A stretch of DNA of 64,000 nucleotides from Onchidella celtica (Eukaryota > Mollusca > Gastropoda > Systellommatophora > Onchidiidae): positions 28,327,481-28,391,480 of the forward strand of contig OZ007579.1 in the NCBI GenBank assembly GCA_963931925.1, in the 5' to 3' direction. The notes under the pieces are model-generated. The model saw only the letters and a program-made list of their open reading frames with translations. It made no database searches and was not told the DNA's origin. Each line of letters starts with the position of its first letter. The stretch's first letter is position 1. Position numbers and translations under genes: made by a program. Positions 44,613 through 55,378 of the stretch are shown piece after piece.

Positions 44613-45653
44613 CAAGGGTTCCCAATCTAGGATACATTAACCTCCGGAGAGTAAATTTTTGCCTACACAAGGAGTAACTTTTAACTGATGTGTTCCCATT
44701 GACTAGCTATGTTTGCTTCTAGTAAAGCGGTATCTGTCCATCACTAGTTGTTCATAAAGAAGTGAAATAACATTGTTATGCGCGATGACTTTTGTTATTG
44801 TTACTAGTTGGCCCACTGACACGGGAAATTCGCAGATGTGATATCTAAAGTTGCATTTCAATCGCCAGTTTGTAGACTGAGGCGCAGAACGAAATTTCCT
44901 GTCGTACTTTTTAATTCTATTCAACAAAAAAAAAAAGGAGGGGGGGGGGGTTCTTTTTACTTCCGGCTCAAAATGTCGGAACATTTTCTTCTGTTCAACT
45001 CAGTTGTGGCTCAAAATGTCGGAACATTTTCTTCTGTTCAACTCAGTTGTGGCTCAAAATGTCGGAACATTTTCTTCTGTTCAACTCAGTTGTGGCTCAA
45101 AATGTCGGAACATTTTCTTCTGTTCAACTCAGTTGTGGCTCAAAATCAACGGAAGTATTGAAAATCTAGCGAACTTCAAGATCTTTTAAAATATGTCCAT
45201 GAACATCTTTACGTTTCTCTATGCGTAATATGATATTTTGTAAAATTTAAGGCTCAGCGATTAAAAGGTCTTTCATGATTACATTGAAGTCCTGACTTCC
45301 TTTATAATACTAGTGGGCCTTTTAACTCGGGGAATACACAGATATAGTTTTAAAATTGAGTTTCGATCACCAATGTGTAAATTGATGCGCAAAACGGAAT
45401 TTCCTGTCATACTTTTTAATTCTACTCGAAGAAAATCTGTCCTCTTTTTTTTTTCCGACTCAAAATGTCGGAACACTTTTTTCTGTTCAACTCAGTTGTG
45501 GCTCAAAATCAACGGAAGAATTGAAAATTTAGCGAACTTCAAGACCTTTTAAAATATGTACACGCACACCTTTACGTCTTTCTATGGGAGATATGAATTT
45601 TACTTTCGGAAAGTTGCCAGGGCAAACAGGACGCAAAAGGTTGAGAACCCGCG
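44613..45653. mobile_element. hAT-like element, family F, 1,041 bp, with internal duplication
   Basis: Left end CAAGGGTTCCCAATCTAGG; the right end reads CGCGGGTTCTCAACCTTTTG on the other strand. Flanking 8-mers TTTCAGAG (44605-44612) and GTTCAGAA (45654-45661) agree at 6 of 8. Inside, about 44803-45215 and 45307-45570 are direct repeats of each other. The 44690-44790 section recurs inverted at 57440-57560. No transposase frame. Confidence 0.65.
44969..45143. repeat. 43-bp minisatellite, about four units
   Basis: CTCAAAATGTCGGAACATTT with TCTTCTGTTCAACTCAGTTG repeats four times inside the first half of the hAT-like element. The sister half (45460-45505) has only one unit, so the array expanded after the internal duplication. 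Confidence 0.92.
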
Positions 45654-45870
45654 GTTCAGAACGAAATGCCAGCTGTAACTGAATACATCACACAAAACGT
45701 TCCATCCATGTTCCTCAGGTCAGAAAATCAAATGAACATGCTCCGTTTTCCAGTCATTATTGAAAATCTACCTGGATTTTACCCTGGTTTTTTAGGCATT
45801 TGTTGTCGTACCTGGAGCCGCTAGGAGAATGGGGATTTGTGAGACATTGGGGTGAAATGTTGGTTGTTAG
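45654..45870. other. No gene seen
   Basis: Ordinary sequence. Confidence 0.3.
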
Positions 45871-45875
45871 CCTGG

Positions 45876-45877
<2 letters not shown>

Positions 45878-45947
<70 letters not shown>

Positions 45948-46320
45948 TCCGTCTTTCTTCTTTCTTTGATTTTTTTTCTTTCTTTCTTCTTTCTTCTCTA
46001 CTTTTTTCTTTCTTTCTCCTTCTTTCTTTCTTGTTTTTCTTTCTTCTTTCCTCGCTTCTTTCTTCCTTTTTCTTTCTTCCTTCCTTCCTCCCTTGCATCT
46101 TTCTTTCTTTTTTCTCTTCTTTCTTTCCTTCTTTCTTCTTTACTTTTTTCTTTCTTTTTTCTTCTTTCTTTCTTGTTTTACTTTCTTCTTTCCTCGCTTC
46201 TTCCTTCCTTCCTTCCTTGCATCTTTCTTTCCTTTTCTTTTCTTTTTTTCTTTCTTTCTTTTTTTTTTTTTTTTTACTTCTTTCTATCTTTCTTTCATTT
46301 ATTCGTTCATTCTTTCTCCC
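45878..46320. repeat. (CTTT)n microsatellite and degenerate TTTC tract
   Basis: Pure CTTT at about 45878-45948, then mixed CTTTCTTC/CCTT. Poly-T at 46259-46275. Confidence 0.95.
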
Positions 46321-46702
46321 TTTCGGTGGTCGGTTGGTCGATTTGTTGGTTCGTTCGTTTGTATGTTTGGTTGCTAATTTGTTTTGACCCTTGAGACTGA
46401 AAAAAAGAAAAGCGGTTTTTGATTGAGAGAAAAAAAGAAAAAAAAAAAGAAACAGAAAAGAAAAGAAAAAGACTTAGCTTCTTTGATTGAGGAATTTTTT
46501 GCATCTCTGTCACTCGGTAGGGAAGTTCATGAAACATGTGTTCAGAAATAACTTCAGCTCCCACCACCTTTCTCTACTGGTCACATAGGTCCGAGTTTGT
46601 GTTTCAAAGGCTTTGAACCTTTTCGCCGATCAATCATCCAGCTTCCTTCTATTCCGCACTGTACTCGTCCCGCTGTAAAACTTCGTATTTGCGGCGGTTC
46701 GA
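46321..46702. other. No gene seen; poly-purine patch
   Basis: GGTTGGTTGG-like run at 46325-46375 and AAAAAGAAAAG at 46400-46475. Confidence 0.4.
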
Positions 46703-46736
46703 AAAGAGAGAGAGAGAAAGAGAGGGCGAGAAAGAA

Positions 46737-46768
<32 letters not shown>

Positions 46769-46880
46769 TGAGAGAGAGAAAGAAAGGGAGAGATTGAGAA
46801 AGAGGGATCAAGAGAGATTGAGAGAGAGAAAGAAAGAGAGAGAGAAAGAGAGTGATAGAGAGAGAGAGAGAGAGAGGAGG
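46703..46880. repeat. (GA)n-rich tract
   Basis: Interrupted AGAGAG/GAAAGA, 180 bp. Confidence 0.93.
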
Positions 46881-47084
46881 CAGGGTGAGGCAGACTGACA
46901 ATTTTAAACAAAACAAACAAAAAATAAACAAACATTGCACAGCGTGTGAGAGTTGCTAGCACAGCGCAGTTTGTGAAGTCAACGCACACATTACATGTAA
47001 TATTTTAGTTGATTTGAGGTCTTTATTTTAGGAGGTTCGCTGCCCTTGGCATTTACACCTCACTTTACTTGTTTTATTATTTCT

Positions 47085-47356
47085 TGTTCTGGGGGGGGGG
47101 GGGGGGGAGGAGAGATGGGGGGGGGGGGAGAGAGATGATATGGATAAATTTTAATCTATTAATTTCAATTTTGCCCGGGCAGCGGCCTTTCGGCCTGCTC
47201 TTTACGATTTCCAACTGCCAAGGTATCTTTGACGTGCGCAACGTGCACACGGGCCCTCCGAATTTTTTCGTCCTTATCCGAGAAGACTAGGTACTCGATC
47301 CTACCCCCCAATAGGACCAGGGACTTGAAAATATGAGAAAAATCCAATTTCCAAGA
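47085..47356 (-). mobile_element. tRNA-derived SINE, copy C, head missing
   Basis: Poly-G (47090-47107 and 47117-47128), then TTTTAATCTATTAATTTC and the SINE body (GCAGCGGCCTTTCGGCCTGC) to AATCCAATTTCCAAG. The tRNA-like head is absent. The poly-G corresponds to the poly-C end of copy A. Confidence 0.72.
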
Positions 47357-47810
47357 ACTATTTTAGTTGAATAGTGTGTGATTAAAGTAGTTTGTGTTAT
47401 TGGTAATTGGAATGTATTGGAAACTGTGACATGATCTCTTGTATTACTTGACACAGTATCAAATGAAACACTTGCCTTGCTTAGCTGGTTCTCGCCACAT
47501 TCGTTTCACCACAAACAGTCTGTGATCCTATTTACTTTTGAAATAACAGCTTTAGTTGTAAAGCAAAGGTTAAAATAATATTATGATTATACATTTAATG
47601 TGTTCATGTCAGGGGATACTCTTACAGTAGACTGGCAAATGATACATTTTAAAATCACTGCTACAGCGAGGTGGGGGAGTCAAACAGGCAAGGTTTTTCA
47701 AGGCCGTCTCTACAAGTTCTCCCTTTTCCGTCCCCAGACTCACCCTGGAGGAGTAGTTATTGGGCTGATGGCACATAGAGCAAATAAGAAATGGCGAAAC
47801 CTTGAAAACA
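47357..47810. other. No gene seen
   Basis: A 122-residue frame starting at 47600 runs into the hairpin element and has no recognisable domain. Confidence 0.3.
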
Positions 47811-47816
47811 GATATA

Positions 47817-47889
47817 CAGGGTGGACCAAAAGTAGGGTTACAGTTTTAGATATACATGTTAACTGTAACCCTACTTTTGGCCCACTCTG
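47817..47889. mobile_element. 73-bp mariner-like hairpin MITE
   Basis: Two inverted arms of about 28 bp (left CAGGGTGGACCAAAAGTAGG; right CCTACTTTTGGCCCACTCTG) around a 15-base loop. TA flanks both sides (47815-47816 and 47890-47891). CAGGGTG...CAAAAGT resembles mariner-type termini. It is essentially two terminal repeats with nothing between. Confidence 0.7.
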
Positions 47890-47891
47890 TA

Positions 47892-49405
47892 ACATAACAA
47901 TAAAACCCTCTTCAGGTGTAGGATCTGTGGTGTATCTGAGACCCCAGGACGTACGACCAAGGGTATGACGATACAATCCTACAATCAAATCCTCCTTAAA
48001 AGTATGGTCCGAGATACAGAATACCGAGACGGACCATTCCTTCTTTCACTATTATATCCACAGCTTGTGCGCGTATAAACACTGCGAGTACTACTCACAG
48101 AGCTCTGTGGTACTAGTCTTTTTCGTTCAATTATGAAGGGGGTGTGGTGCGAATTGTTGCATTGTTGACATGGATGGTAGCGCACAAGCCGGCGGACGGA
48201 AAATGATGAATTGGTCCGTCTCGATGTCTAGGGTGTGGTGTCTGTGTGGCCCCTGGAGTTACGGGCAGGATTAATATGAAATTGTCGCTTTTTCTTTCTT
48301 TCTTTCTAAATCATAAAAATGACCGACCCCCCCCCCCCTCCCCGCCAACATAAACACGAGCGCACTTGCATATCACCAAATTTGGCGATTAATGCAAAAT
48401 GTCCCACCTGCCCCGTCCTAGTTATGCCACGGCTCCTTCCACTATGTTCTGTTGTATTTTACTTCTATGTTCGGAAGGGTGGAGGGAGGTGTAAATTGAA
48501 TTATGAAAGAGAAAAAAATGGTATTTGAATATTCGCATGATTTTTTTTACACATTTCATTGGATATTTTAAGCATCCTGTCTCGCTTTTACACAGTCATC
48601 ATCATCACTGTCCATTGCTGTAACAAATTCAAGCCTTCAACGGATCGATATGAGTAAAATTAAATGTAGACTTATATTTTTAGCTCTCCTCTCTCATGCA
48701 TACCGTAGTCGACAGAATATTCATAAAATTCCCCAATGACTCAACAAATTTGGCATGGTTCTAATTATTCAAGGGATTGTCAGTTGATACTCTAGGTCAT
48801 TCCCTGCCTGGTGCCGCGGGGGGTCAAGTTCACAACCACATTAGCATCACTGTGTAACGGAAAAGGAAGTGGGTACAAAAAAATCACACGACTGGTGGTC
48901 AAAGAACAACTACAAAACAACAGCAACAACAACAACGTATTGTATCTGCCTTACTCTTGTCAATTTCCATTTTGCAATGACTAAATAAAAACCTATTAGT
49001 CGTACGGAGTTGTAGCCCAGATAGAAGGTAGAAGAGCAGAACATAGTTTGTTCTATGAAGTTATGTTAGAAAGTGAATTTGGCCAAGATTGGCGCGTACT
49101 GACTTTTCCCATAGCACGCCAGATCTTCTACAACTTGCTGTATTTTCTGTCCGCTGATTGGGTGGCTGGTGCTGCGAAGTGGTGCATCTGAACGTGCGTC
49201 CATGTATGTAGCAATTCTGTCTTCGCCCTCTATGGGGGAATTCCCGATTGTTTTGTTTCGTTGTTGTTTTGTTTCGTTACTGTGGTATTCAGCAGCAGTT
49301 CTCACTTTTCCATCATGTGTATTGTTTTTCTGCCAGTGGTCTGATTATTTCATTTTATCTTTGTCGTATTCTTCATCATCATCATCTCTCCTCCACTGCA
49401 GATTA
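47892..49405. other. No gene seen
   Basis: Poly-C at 48328-48338. Several 60-80 residue frames without motifs. No element ends. Confidence 0.3.
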
Positions 49406-49412
49406 CAGACCA

Positions 49413-49550
49413 CAATCGGGTGGTTGGTGGACGCTTTTGGTAGGGTTTACTTCTGTCCTATCATTCTGTTACATTTTGTCGTCTTACCTTTTCCTAGCAC
49501 AGTGTGATCGGTATCATATCGACGTACTTTCTCCAAACTCAAATTGTTAA
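49413..49550 (+). mobile_element. Interspersed repeat family D, copy 5
   Basis: ATCGGGTGGTTGGTGGACGC, TTCTGTTACATTTTGTCGTC and CGACGTACTTTCTCCAAACT. Confidence 0.68.
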
Positions 49551-50019
49551 ATTGTAAATACTGGACCTTTCGAAGCATCGTTGATACAGATGTACGTACG
49601 TAACCATTGTGTCCATCGAATGCATAGGTCCTTGTCCTTGTCAGAACTATCGACGTTTTCATCAGCCTCCAGCTTGTATTCATAAAAATACGAACTACAT
49701 GTATGCAAGTTTACAGCTGGGTAGATTGGTTTTGGTCCATTTCTGCCCGATGGACATTTTTCAATTCCCACTTATCATGTGTTTTTGTGTTTAACAAGAG
49801 AAATTGACAAATATGTTCGATTTTGGTAAACGCATTTATAAATTACCTGGTCATTAAATTAACTTTCTTGCTATTGGGTTTAAGTATATATCAACTGTTC
49901 TTAAGCGTTTTACGATTTAGAAGAATGCGCTTTCTGTGTTGTTTAGTTTATTATCTATTGCATAACTATTATTGCATTCATGTCTAATGAGCTGCTTTTT
50001 TTGTCTCATCAATTTACAG

Positions 50020-50070
50020 AGCCGTGGAGAGTACGTCGTCTACTCACTCGATACGGGATATTCAGAGTCG
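50020..50070 (+). other. Candidate 51-bp internal exon of a host gene
   Basis: Upstream are a branch-like CTAAT (49983-49987), a pyrimidine tract (CTTTTTTTGTCTC) and TTTACAG ending at 50019. Downstream is a perfect donor GTAAGT at 50071. The 51 bp equals 17 codons, and the first frame reads SRGEYVVYSLDTGYSES, non-repetitive and protein-like; all three frames are open. It would be a cassette of length 3n. I cannot name the gene. If real, most of this window is intron on the plus strand. Confidence 0.4.
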
Positions 50071-50149
50071 GTAAGTACAGTTGCATGCACACAATCTAGA
50101 TGTTTTTGTTGCTGGTGTGTACGTTGTTGTAAATTGCTGTAAATAATAT

Positions 50150-50405
50150 ATCATCCCTCTGTTTCATCTGACTATCCCGTATATCTTGTCCTGGCCTTTT
50201 AACAGGTTATCAAAACATGAATGTTCATTGACAGTTTGCACGAACTACAGACACTGTTATATATTATATATACGGCTTGGGAGAATTTTGCCAACAGAAA
50301 CTGCGGACTGACTTTCTTTTAAATATTTGAGGGGGTTTGCGGGGGGAGGGGGTTATCCTCCCGTTCTTCTTTCATATCCTTTCTTCCTCTTCATCTATCT
50401 ATCTA
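50150..50405 (+). repeat. Local direct duplication, copy 1
   Basis: ATCAAAACATGAATGTTCAT, AGAATTTTGCCAACAGAAAC and TTCTTTCATATCC with CATCTATCTATCTAG, in the same order as 52240-52475. Divergence is visible as point changes and small indels. Confidence 0.75.
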
Positions 50406-50645
50406 GTATCTTCCTTCCACCCTCAATCCTTTCTCCACTTGAATCTCTGTCTGTCTATCTGTTTGTCTTCATTCTCTTGTTCTTTCTTTCATACCTTCTC
50501 CTCCTCTTCATCTATGTATCCTCCTCCCATCCTCAATCTTTTCTCCACTCGAATCTCTGCCTGTCTGTCTGTCTGTCTCTCTCTCTCTGTCTATTCATTC
50601 TCTTACTCTCCCCCCACCCCCACTTTCCATCCCCCCCTCCCCCTA
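50380..50645. repeat. CT-rich low-complexity tract
   Basis: Mixed CTTC/CTGT/CCTC with an internal second TTCTTTCATACCTTCTCCTC block. Confidence 0.85.
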
Positions 50646-50944
50646 CTCTACCCCAAACTGAAGACTTGAAAAGCATATCTGCCCCTGTATTCAGATTTCA
50701 GCGAAACCGTATCTGTGTATAAACCATGCTTGAATGACGAGCTATGGTATAAATATGGCTTTAGAAATGCAGTTTTTATATTGTTGTAGTTTATATATAT
50801 GAAATATATTATACACTTCATAGCCCCACAGATTGCAGGAGGATATGAGGTGCTCTTCGTTCAACATTGACATCGGTGGACAGTTGGTGTGGCATATGGA
50901 TGTACTGTTAGTGTTAGGCAGCGGTTTTGTTCAGTGGACGTTGT

Positions 50945-51260
50945 CTTTCTTTTTTTTTTTTTTGTTTCTTTCTTTCCTTCTTTCTTTCGTTCGTTGTTTG
51001 TTTGTTTGTTTGTTTGTTTCTTTCTTTCTCTTTCTTTTCTTCTTTCTTTCTTCTCTCTTTCTTTATGCTTGAGTGTATATATATCTGTGTTAGAGAGAGA
51101 AAGAGCGACAGACAGACAGAAGGGAGGGAGAGAGAGACAGACACAAGGGAGAGAGACAGGCAGACAGAAGTGAGAAAGGGAGAGAGAGAGACAGACAAAC
51201 AGATAGAAGGGAGGGAGGGAGAGACAGACAGAGAGAGAGGGAGAGGGAGGGTATTGCACA
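50945..51260. repeat. T-rich tract followed by GA/GACA-rich tract
   Basis: CTTT/TTTG runs to 51065, then AGAGAGACAGACAG-type purine repeats. Adjacent opposite-sense tracts could pair. Confidence 0.85.
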
Positions 51261-52239
51261 TCTTTCTTTCTTTTTTTTTTTTGTGCCCGTAAGACCAATC
51301 TCCACAATTTTGTCTGTCTGAGAGGTTTTATTTTAAACTTACAATGATCGCGATTACTAATCATTTGCAGTGACGGTGACAGCAATAACGATATTAATGA
51401 TGAAAATGTCGATATCGATTGGGAGGGATAACAGCTCAAGGTTCAGTAAATTTGCACTGTTTTTTTTCCCTCACTTATTATGAAAGAGATCCTTGACATT
51501 TTGCAAGTAGTGTCTAGAGATTTTGACTCTTCAAGTTGGGAGTCAGTCCACAACTGCCATTCGATTATTCCAATGTAGCATGGCTTCGATCTAAATTTTC
51601 AACTGTGGATTTCACTTTAAAGTCTGGTTTGGGGGAGATGAAAAAAAATATTCGAGTTTTTAGAATACTGTGGGTTCGAGTTTCGAATAGTTCCAGCCTT
51701 TGAATAATAAATCCAATAATACCTGTCTTATATCCCATCCGTAATGTTCACCCACAGAAGTAACACGTTGGATTTGTCAGCATGATGTGCCAGTTGGGAA
51801 AACCAAGATAGTTTTCAAGGGAAAGGGGTCTTGGGCGAGGATGGGGGGGGGGGGGTTGGGGGGTTGGGAGGGGAGGAACGGGGGGGGGGGGGGTGGGATT
51901 ATGGAGTAAAAAAAAGTTATGAACATCATATATTATTATATGACCTCGGTCACCATGTCTCACACCTTTGGTGCAAGAAGCAGTCACATTTCTGGCCTCG
52001 TGTCATCCTCGGACTTACTTTTATTGGACGAACATGCTGGTTGTGTTATGTTCACCGGTTTAACTCGTAGTAAACGATTTCACAAAACTTTCAGGTTAGT
52101 TTCAAACATTGTATACATCTCCTTCTCTTCGTGTACTGTTCCCCTTCGTCCCACATGTTAACAGATTTTATCATACAAGATTCATATGGACATATTTTAC
52201 AGTATAAGCCTTTACCCATTAGAATTTTAACCTTTTATT
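51261..52239. other. No gene seen; G-tract cluster
   Basis: Poly-G tracts at 51843-51853 and 51882-51892 lie within 60 bp, separated by GGTTGGGGGGTTGGG, a plausible G-quadruplex former. Confidence 0.5.
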
Positions 52240-52475
52240 CGATACTTACTCTCTCTGACTACTCCTTATATCTTTGTTCTGGCTTTTTAAAGGCGTTATC
52301 AAAACATGGATGTTCATTGAGAATTTGCACAAACTACAGGCACTGATATATACGGATTGGAAGAATTTTGCCAACAGAAACTGCTGACTGATTTTCTTTT
52401 TGGAGGGGGGGGGGGCGGGGGAGTATCTTCCTGTTTCTTCTTTCATATCCTCTTCATCTATCTATCTATCTAGAC
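52240..52475 (+). repeat. Local direct duplication, copy 2
   Basis: TATCAAAACATGGATGTTCA through TCATCTATCTATCTATCTAG, matching 50150-50405 about 2.09 kb upstream. Confidence 0.75.
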
Positions 52476-52626
52476 TTCAGATCTGAAGGTTTTTTTGATG
52501 CGCCTATGCGGCAGCTTGCCACTGCTCTTATCTTTTGTTCTTATTCTCCGTGGATGCAAAGTTTCCCATAAAAGTTATAATGACGTGAATTTGTGAAGTG
52601 CTGGTGAATCCTGTGATATCCAAATT

Positions 52627-53145
52627 ATGCCAAATTTCAAAGTTTGGGTGATGTTTTCGGCGATTGTGGGTATCGCTTTGTTCTCCATTCTTGTCGTTCA
52701 CATGCTGAGGTCTACCACCATTAAACCCGGCAGTAACAACAATGTGAACAACTCATCGAATGTAAACAAACAGAACCGCGGCGGTGTGCCGCCTAGAGGT
52801 CATTTAGTGCAACACGTTTGTCATTCAAAGGTGCAAAATGTAAACATTCCTACGTCTGCTCCTGTCACTTACAGCAGACAAGAGTTACTAGCCCTTGCTC
52901 AAAAGTGTAAACAACCACCAACACTTAGGGCGCTTTCATACATCAAGTGGCTTCAGTTAGGCCGCCCACCTCTTACGGAACATCTAGACTCGGGGACGAA
53001 GAGAAAGGGTACGAGGCGGGGCAAGCGTGGTGGTCAGTTTCTAAGACACCACATAATGACCATTGTCCGCTCAAGGCTTACAAACAGCAATGAGATTATC
53101 GGAACTAAGCCTGATACTGTAAGATTGACCACACTATTCTTATAA
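52627..53145 (+). pseudogene. LINE ORF N-terminal fragment with a membrane-like segment
   Basis: 172 residues. Residues about 7-27 (VWVMFSAIVGIALFSILVVH) form a hydrophobic stretch, followed by an Asn-rich linker. From about residue 73, TYSRQELLALAQ and then GTKRKGTRRGKRGG match the pattern that precedes the endonuclease in CR1/L2-type LINEs (YSREQLL...RRGCRAG). The frame ends soon after at the deletion junction. The hydrophobic N-terminus is not something I expect in such an ORF. It could belong to a host-derived exon, but the LINE fragments downstream make a LINE origin likelier. Confidence 0.5.
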
Positions 53146-53498
53146 AGAGATTAGAACTTTCATATGGTATATCTGGGACTGTCCTGAAATGGTTTAGCTC
53201 CTACATGAGTAAAAGAAAACAGAATGTATCAATTGGAGCACACATATCAACAACAAAAATGCTCATTAAACTTGTTCTATCTTTTGTTATATCTAAATTA
53301 GACTGTTGTAACGCTTTGTTTGCTGGAATTTCGGAGGATAAAATGAATAAGCTGCAGCAAGTACAAAATCACGCTGCTAGGTTGGTAAAGAAAGTTTCTA
53401 TGAAATAGCACATTACCCCTGTACTGAAGGAACTTCATTGGCTGCCAGTAAGATCTAGAATCAATTACAAAATTTCGTCTTTGACCTGTCAGAGAAAA
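53139..53498 (+). pseudogene. LINE reverse transcriptase fragment
   Basis: LIKRLELSYGISGTVLKWFS, then SYMSKRKQNVSIGA, a deletion, and SFVISKLDCCNALFAGISED with LQQVQNHAARLV. After a TAG at 53406-53408 the same frame continues HITPVLKELHWLPVRSRINY. These are standard CR1/L2/Jockey-type RT C-terminal motifs. The catalytic FADD/YADD segment is missing. Confidence 0.75.
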
Positions 53499-53503
53499 TA
53501 AAG

Positions 53504-53713
53504 ATGTATGAACCACCACGCTCATTGCGGTCAGCCAAACAAAATTTGATAGTGAAACCAAAAGCCAACAAGAAATTTTATGGTGAACGTTCTTTTGATT
53601 TCTATGGCCCTTCTCTTTGGAATGATATGCCAGAAGATGTCAAAGCATCTGATTCATTACCTTCTTTTAAATCTAAATTAAAGACATTTTTATTTCAGGC
53701 ACATTTTAACTGA
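53504..53713 (+). pseudogene. LINE ORF C-terminal fragment
   Basis: PPRSLRSAKQNLIVKP, FYGERSFDFYGPSLWNDMPE and FKSKLKTFLFQAHFN match the usual LINE C-terminus (RSFxxxxPxLWNxLP...FKxxLKTxLF). The frame differs from the preceding fragment, so a frameshift or deletion separates them. Confidence 0.75.
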
Positions 53714-53998
53714 ACAAAATTATGTCCATATTTTTATTTCTATGTAACATATTATGTACTGTGGTTTAATGCATGCTTTATTTCGAGGATGAGGGAGACG
53801 GAAAAGGGGATGGGGGAGATATGAATGTAATGTTTTGATGTCTATATTTTTATTCTCAATTTTATATGCATGTATCTACGTATACACTATTTAACGCCTT
53901 CTACGTAATGTTTTATAACATTTTATGTCTTTTGTAAAGCGCTTTGAGTTTATAAGGAAAGCGCTATATAAATAAACTTATTATTAAACTTATTATTG

Positions 53999-54544
53999 AA
54001 AGCTAGCAGAGAACGAAAAAACCGTGGAAGATGCAGTGTGGCTGTTATCGTGTTGACGCGCCGTTAAACTCAAACTCAAACCCACATGTTAACACTTTAA
54101 ACATTCTACAGCCCAGGTTACCATATCGCTGACCCTGCCATGAAACCATTCAATTACTGATTAGTGTATGTGGGCACAACTGCAGATGACCATTTTTTTT
54201 ATTTTTTTTGCTTTGAAGACTTTGTGTATTTTTTTTCTTATATTGATTGAAATATTCATTTATATATAATTTAAGAAATGCTTGTAAGATAAAGAATACA
54301 TTTCAGGTAAAGCGCTCCTTACACGGTTTCATGGTAGAACCAGCGATATACAACATAATATTGACGTTCACAGTATGTGTGACACTTGCTAGAACGCACT
54401 ATCGTTTAGGGCCAAGTAATTTACTTGCCTTTCTCGATGTAATTTTGTGAGCGCATAAAATGATAATGAAGGACCAACAGTATGGTACTGATGTGGCGGT
54501 TGAAATTATACTTGAACATTTAAACAAAATGTGTCTTTGTTTCC
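53999..54544. other. No gene seen
   Basis: CGCCGTTAAACTCAAACTCAAACCC-like text near 54058-54084 is a family D-type 3' end. The rest is AT-rich. Confidence 0.35.
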
Positions 54545-54720
54545 AATTCTGATGTCTTCCATTCTGTTTCTCCCGGCAGCTTTTCGGAAATAAATTTACC
54601 CTTATCCAGTTTTGTTCAGTAATTTGAGTTTACTCTTCTATCATGATAAAGCATTCGACACGTCGGAAATTTTGAATTACCGTTTTTAGCATTACTATTT
54701 AAAGATGAAATAACAATAAT
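54545..54720 (+). mobile_element. hAT-like family F, partial copy
   Basis: GGCAGCTTTTCGGAAATAAA, AGTAATTTGAGTTTACTC, ATGATAAAGCATTCGACACG and TTTAAAGATGAAATAACA, collinear with 57150-57440. Ends not visible. Confidence 0.55.
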
Positions 54721-55378
54721 AATAGACCATGATTACTGAGCAATTACTGAAGCGGGAAAATTGTGATTTCATGTAGTTTATACCGTTACTTTCAGATCTA
54801 CTCATCGCAGCCAGGTTGTTGTGGGAAAAATTAACATAGATAATCATTTTAACTACCAATGATCAGAAATATTAAAGGTGACAATTTTACAGCTAGCTGG
54901 GCAGTAGATTTTTCATGATTATATGTGTACGCCACAGCATTTAATGGGTTAACTCAGGATTCTGATCACCACAACTTCATTTTCATCCTCATTCCTTCCC
55001 TCCATTCTCTCTTCTTTCAATCTCCCACCTCCCTCCGGCTGTCCTCCTCGTTATAATCTCCTCCGCTGCTCTCCATCATCACCACAGCCAAATCGAGCTT
55101 CGCCAAATACACAAAAACAAGTCTCTCTCGCTCTCTCTCTCTCTCCCTCCCTCCATCTGTGTGTGCCAGTGACAGTTTTTGTAATGTACGCTGTGCTGTG
55201 TCCAAGGCCAAGGATTGGACGCTCCTCTGGCCCCTATCCAACTTAGTTCACTGGCCGATATGTTTTCGACAGTCATGTACTGCTTGTTTCTATCGCGATA
55301 TCTACATACACTCGTTAGTACTTGTGTTGTTACAGTTCACTGACAACCGCGTTCAGTTACAGAAATGTACTCTGCAAC
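54721..55378. other. No gene seen
   Basis: A short CT tract at 55122-55156; otherwise nothing recognised. Confidence 0.3.

Larger units (their letters stand above)
52590..53998 (+). mobile_element. Internally deleted CR1/L2-like LINE
   Basis: N-terminal ORF section (52627-53145), then an RT palm/thumb fragment from 53139, a C-terminal fragment (53504-53713) and a 3' UTR ending in GCGCTATATAAATAAAC plus ATTATT repeats at about 53960-53998. The endonuclease and most of the reverse transcriptase are missing, so it is dead. Confidence 0.7.

Noticed and set aside
51671-51695. GGGTTCGAGTTTCGA, resembling a tRNA box B
   Set aside because: No box A or acceptor stem at the right distance upstream.
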